A stretch of DNA of 6,669 nucleotides, from NCBI GenBank assembly GCA_035275625.1, contig DATEMK010000095.1, positions 1 through 6,669 of the forward strand, given 5' to 3'. The notes below the pieces were generated by a model, which saw nothing but the letters and a program-made list of their open reading frames with translations, ran no database searches and had not been told where the DNA came from. Shown piece by piece: positions 6,648 through 6,669 of the stretch. This stretch comes from DATEMK01 sp035275625 (lineage in GTDB: Bacteria; Bacteroidota; Bacteroidia; AKYH767-A; OLB10). Each line of letters opens with the position of its first letter. The stretch's first letter is position 1. A program made the translations under genes and the position numbers.

Positions 6648-6669
6648 ACGAATACGAATTTTTACGAAT
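6648..6669. repeat. Three ACGAAT hexamers upstream of thyA
   Basis: ACGAAT occurs at 6648-6653, 6654-6659 and 6664-6669 (ATTCGT on the thyA coding strand), the first two in tandem and the third after four T residues. The series reaches the window edge and may continue. It begins 11 bases upstream of the thyA start codon, so it lies in its leader or promoter region. Its function is unknown. Confidence 0.55.

Noticed and set aside
1..6669. CRISPR array, tRNA or rRNA gene, integrase or transposase
   Set aside because: No regularly spaced repeats with unique spacers, no cloverleaf or rRNA sequence, and no recombinase motifs were seen on either strand.

Overview
The window carries six protein-coding genes on AT-rich DNA and looks like ordinary chromosome of a member of the Bacteroidota. 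The strongest clue is the first gene, whose product ends in a typical type IX secretion (Por secretion) sorting domain, a system confined essentially to that phylum. The absence of Shine-Dalgarno sequences and the A-rich start contexts fit the same assignment. I cannot narrow it to a genus from sequence alone.

Layout. On the + strand: a 5'-truncated secreted beta-sandwich protein with a C-terminal sorting domain (2-1435); an unrecognised small membrane-anchored protein directly behind it (about 1463-1957); and, after a 118-base gap, an RluD-family 23S rRNA pseudouridine synthase (2076-3113). On the - strand, read from right to left: thymidylate synthase thyA (6637-5843), the Mg2+ channel/transporter mgtE (5722-4343) and a SerA-like D-2-hydroxyacid dehydrogenase (4160-3219). 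The two blocks converge at 3114-3218. No stretch longer than 300 bases lacks a gene.

The genes do not form one pathway. thyA makes dTMP, the RluD-type enzyme modifies rRNA, MgtE handles Mg2+ homeostasis, and the dehydrogenase probably acts in serine or hydroxyacid metabolism. The first two + strand genes are so closely packed that they may be co-transcribed. The three - strand genes are co-directional, but gaps of 120 and 182 bases, each containing a large inverted repeat, separate them.

The most interesting non-coding structure is this pair of inverted repeats bracketing mgtE. At 4216-4318 there are two perfect 15-bp stems nested on exactly the same axis. At 5760-5835 there is a hairpin whose arms are each built from four degenerate 8-bp units. 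Neither is followed by a T tract, so neither looks like a simple intrinsic terminator; repetitive (REP- or MITE-like) elements are the leading guess. I found no evidence for a new multi-gene system, defence island, CRISPR array or RNA gene here.
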